A DNA stretch of 13,291 bases from DASXMX01 sp036495445 (lineage in GTDB: Bacteria > Planctomycetota > Phycisphaerae > Tepidisphaerales > Tepidisphaeraceae). Below, piece by piece: positions 12,728 to 13,291 of this stretch (its first letter is position 1; every line of letters begins with the position of its first letter). The position numbers and the translations under genes were made by a program. The notes under the pieces were generated by a model. The model had not been told where the DNA came from. It did not search any database and saw only the letters and a list, made by a program, of their open reading frames with translations. The stretch lies in the NCBI GenBank assembly GCA_036495445.1, contig DASXMX010000140.1:1-13291 (forward strand), given 5' to 3'.

Positions 12728-13291
12728 ATGTCGATGCCCAATCCGCGCAATGTGGAAGCCCTGGAGGGCCGCAGGCTGCTGTCGGCGGCGACGTTCGTGT
12801 CGAACGGCGTGCTGCACGTGAACGGCGACTTCTTCGCCGGTAACACGATCACCGTCGATGATAATGCTGGCGTCATCGACGTCAGCATCCAGTGGACCAA
12901 CGCCAAGGGCGTCGCCAAACAGGTGACGGGGCAGTTCAACCCGAGCACGACCCCGATCAGCAGCGTCTTCGTTCGCGGCGGGTTCAAGGCCGACAACATC
13001 CAGGTCGGGCAGCACAGCTCGACCGCCTATGCCCTTCCGACCCGCGTTGACGGCATCGCCGGCAAGGACGTCATCACGACCGGCGCCGAAAGCGACACGA
13101 TCAACGGCGGGCTGGGGGCCGACACAATCACCTCCGGCGACGGGAACGACATCGTCCGCGGCAGCGAGCGCGCCGACCTGATCACCGTCGGCAACGGCAA
13201 CGACAAGGTCCGAGGCGGGTTCGGGTTCGGCGCCGACACCATCGTCGCCGGCAACGGCAACGACACGATCGTCGGCGGGTTCGGCAACGAC
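12728..13291 (+). CDS. secreted RTX-repeat protein with planctomycete N-terminal signature (cut by window end)
   Basis: 188 codons are visible and open to the edge. The ATG at 12728 follows AAAGGA (12717-12722) with a 5-nt spacer. Residues 10-20, EALEGRRLLSA, match the LEPR-XLL type signature found near the start of large planctomycete surface or secreted proteins. There is no classical long hydrophobic signal peptide. Residues 22-105 are a strand-rich region (for example VLHVNGDFF, TITVDDNAG, ISSVFVRGGF). From residue 112 on the protein is RTX-like nonapeptide repeats of the GxGNDxIxG type, with Asp at nine-residue steps, expected to fold as a calcium-binding beta-roll outside the cytoplasm. 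The total length cannot be judged. It is likely unrelated to the MoxR locus. Confidence 0.85.
   Translation, partial: MSMPNPRNVEALEGRRLLSAATFVSNGVLHVNGDFFAGNTITVDDNAGVIDVSIQWTNAKGVAKQVTGQFNPSTTPISSVFVRGGFKADNIQVGQHSSTAYALPTRVDGIAGKDVITTGAESDTINGGLGADTITSGDGNDIVRGSERADLITVGNGNDKVRGGFGFGADTIVAGNGNDTIVGGFGND
13067..13291 (+). repeat. RTX-type nonapeptide repeat tract within the secreted protein
   Basis: Asp recurs at residues 114, 123, 132, 141, 150, 159, then 170, 179 and 188. All steps are nine except 159 to 170, where two extra residues (part of GGFGFG) have been inserted. The repeats continue to the window edge. At the DNA level the units share GGCAACGGCAACGAC, so slippage or unequal recombination could change the copy number. 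Confidence 0.85.

Noticed and set aside
13067..13291. CRISPR-like or tandem DNA repeat array
   Set aside because: The period is 27 bp in frame and it encodes RTX nonapeptides; there are no spacers.

Overview
The window is high-GC bacterial DNA, very probably from a planctomycete and perhaps a member of the Phycisphaerae. The main evidence is the cut-off gene at the right edge. It starts with the Glu-x-Leu-Glu-x-Arg-x-Leu-Leu-Ser-Ala N-terminal signature (LEPR-XLL type) seen on secreted planctomycete proteins and continues into RTX-type nonapeptide repeats. The many palindromic interspersed repeats between genes also fit this kind of genome. No rRNA, tRNA, CRISPR array or transposase gene was seen.

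Positions 261-11936 hold seven genes on the plus strand that look like one functional locus. First come two long paralogues (261-2327 and 2543-4621). Each has a BRCT-like domain, a pentapeptide-repeat region, a conserved middle domain, a charged coiled coil and a Cys/His SWIM-like zinc finger. Then follow a small helical protein (4805-5188), an unrecognised 368-aa protein (5366-6472), a MoxR-type AAA+ ATPase (6492-7847), a DUF5682-like protein (8085-10553) and a von Willebrand A (VWA) protein with an intact MIDAS motif (10755-11936). MoxR ATPases usually work with VWA partners to remodel or activate a client. As I recall, SWIM + MoxR + DUF5682 + VWA clusters recur in other bacteria without a settled function. 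The motif layout of the DUF5682 protein recalls the TIKI/TraB/EreA/ChaN hydrolases. A reasonable model is that the two BRCT-pentapeptide-SWIM proteins are nucleic-acid-linked sensors or adaptors, MoxR/VWA the chaperone motor, and the DUF5682 protein an enzymatic effector. This is inference.

The locus is full of inverted repeats. Five of its six gene junctions carry a long palindromic element, and the sixth junction is only 19 nt but has an element 69 nt inside the following gene. Three copies of a family with GGTACTCCGG-containing terminal arms lie at 2334-2486, 5223-5325 and 6561-6695; the last adds exactly 45 in-frame codons to moxR. Two copies of an ACAGATG/CACAGAG-rich family flank the DUF5682 gene (7862-8060 and 10558-10735), and a different perfect 20-bp-arm hairpin lies at 4675-4739. 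The first BRCT gene is a mosaic: its 5' two thirds is much less GC-rich than its 3' third, which is nearly identical in protein sequence to its neighbour.

Downstream of the VWA gene lies an independent region. It has a 77-aa two-helix membrane protein with its own sigma70-like promoter and a dyad operator-like site (12005-12295), a convergent small membrane protein (12305-12499, minus strand), and the start of the secreted RTX-like protein (12728 to the window end).
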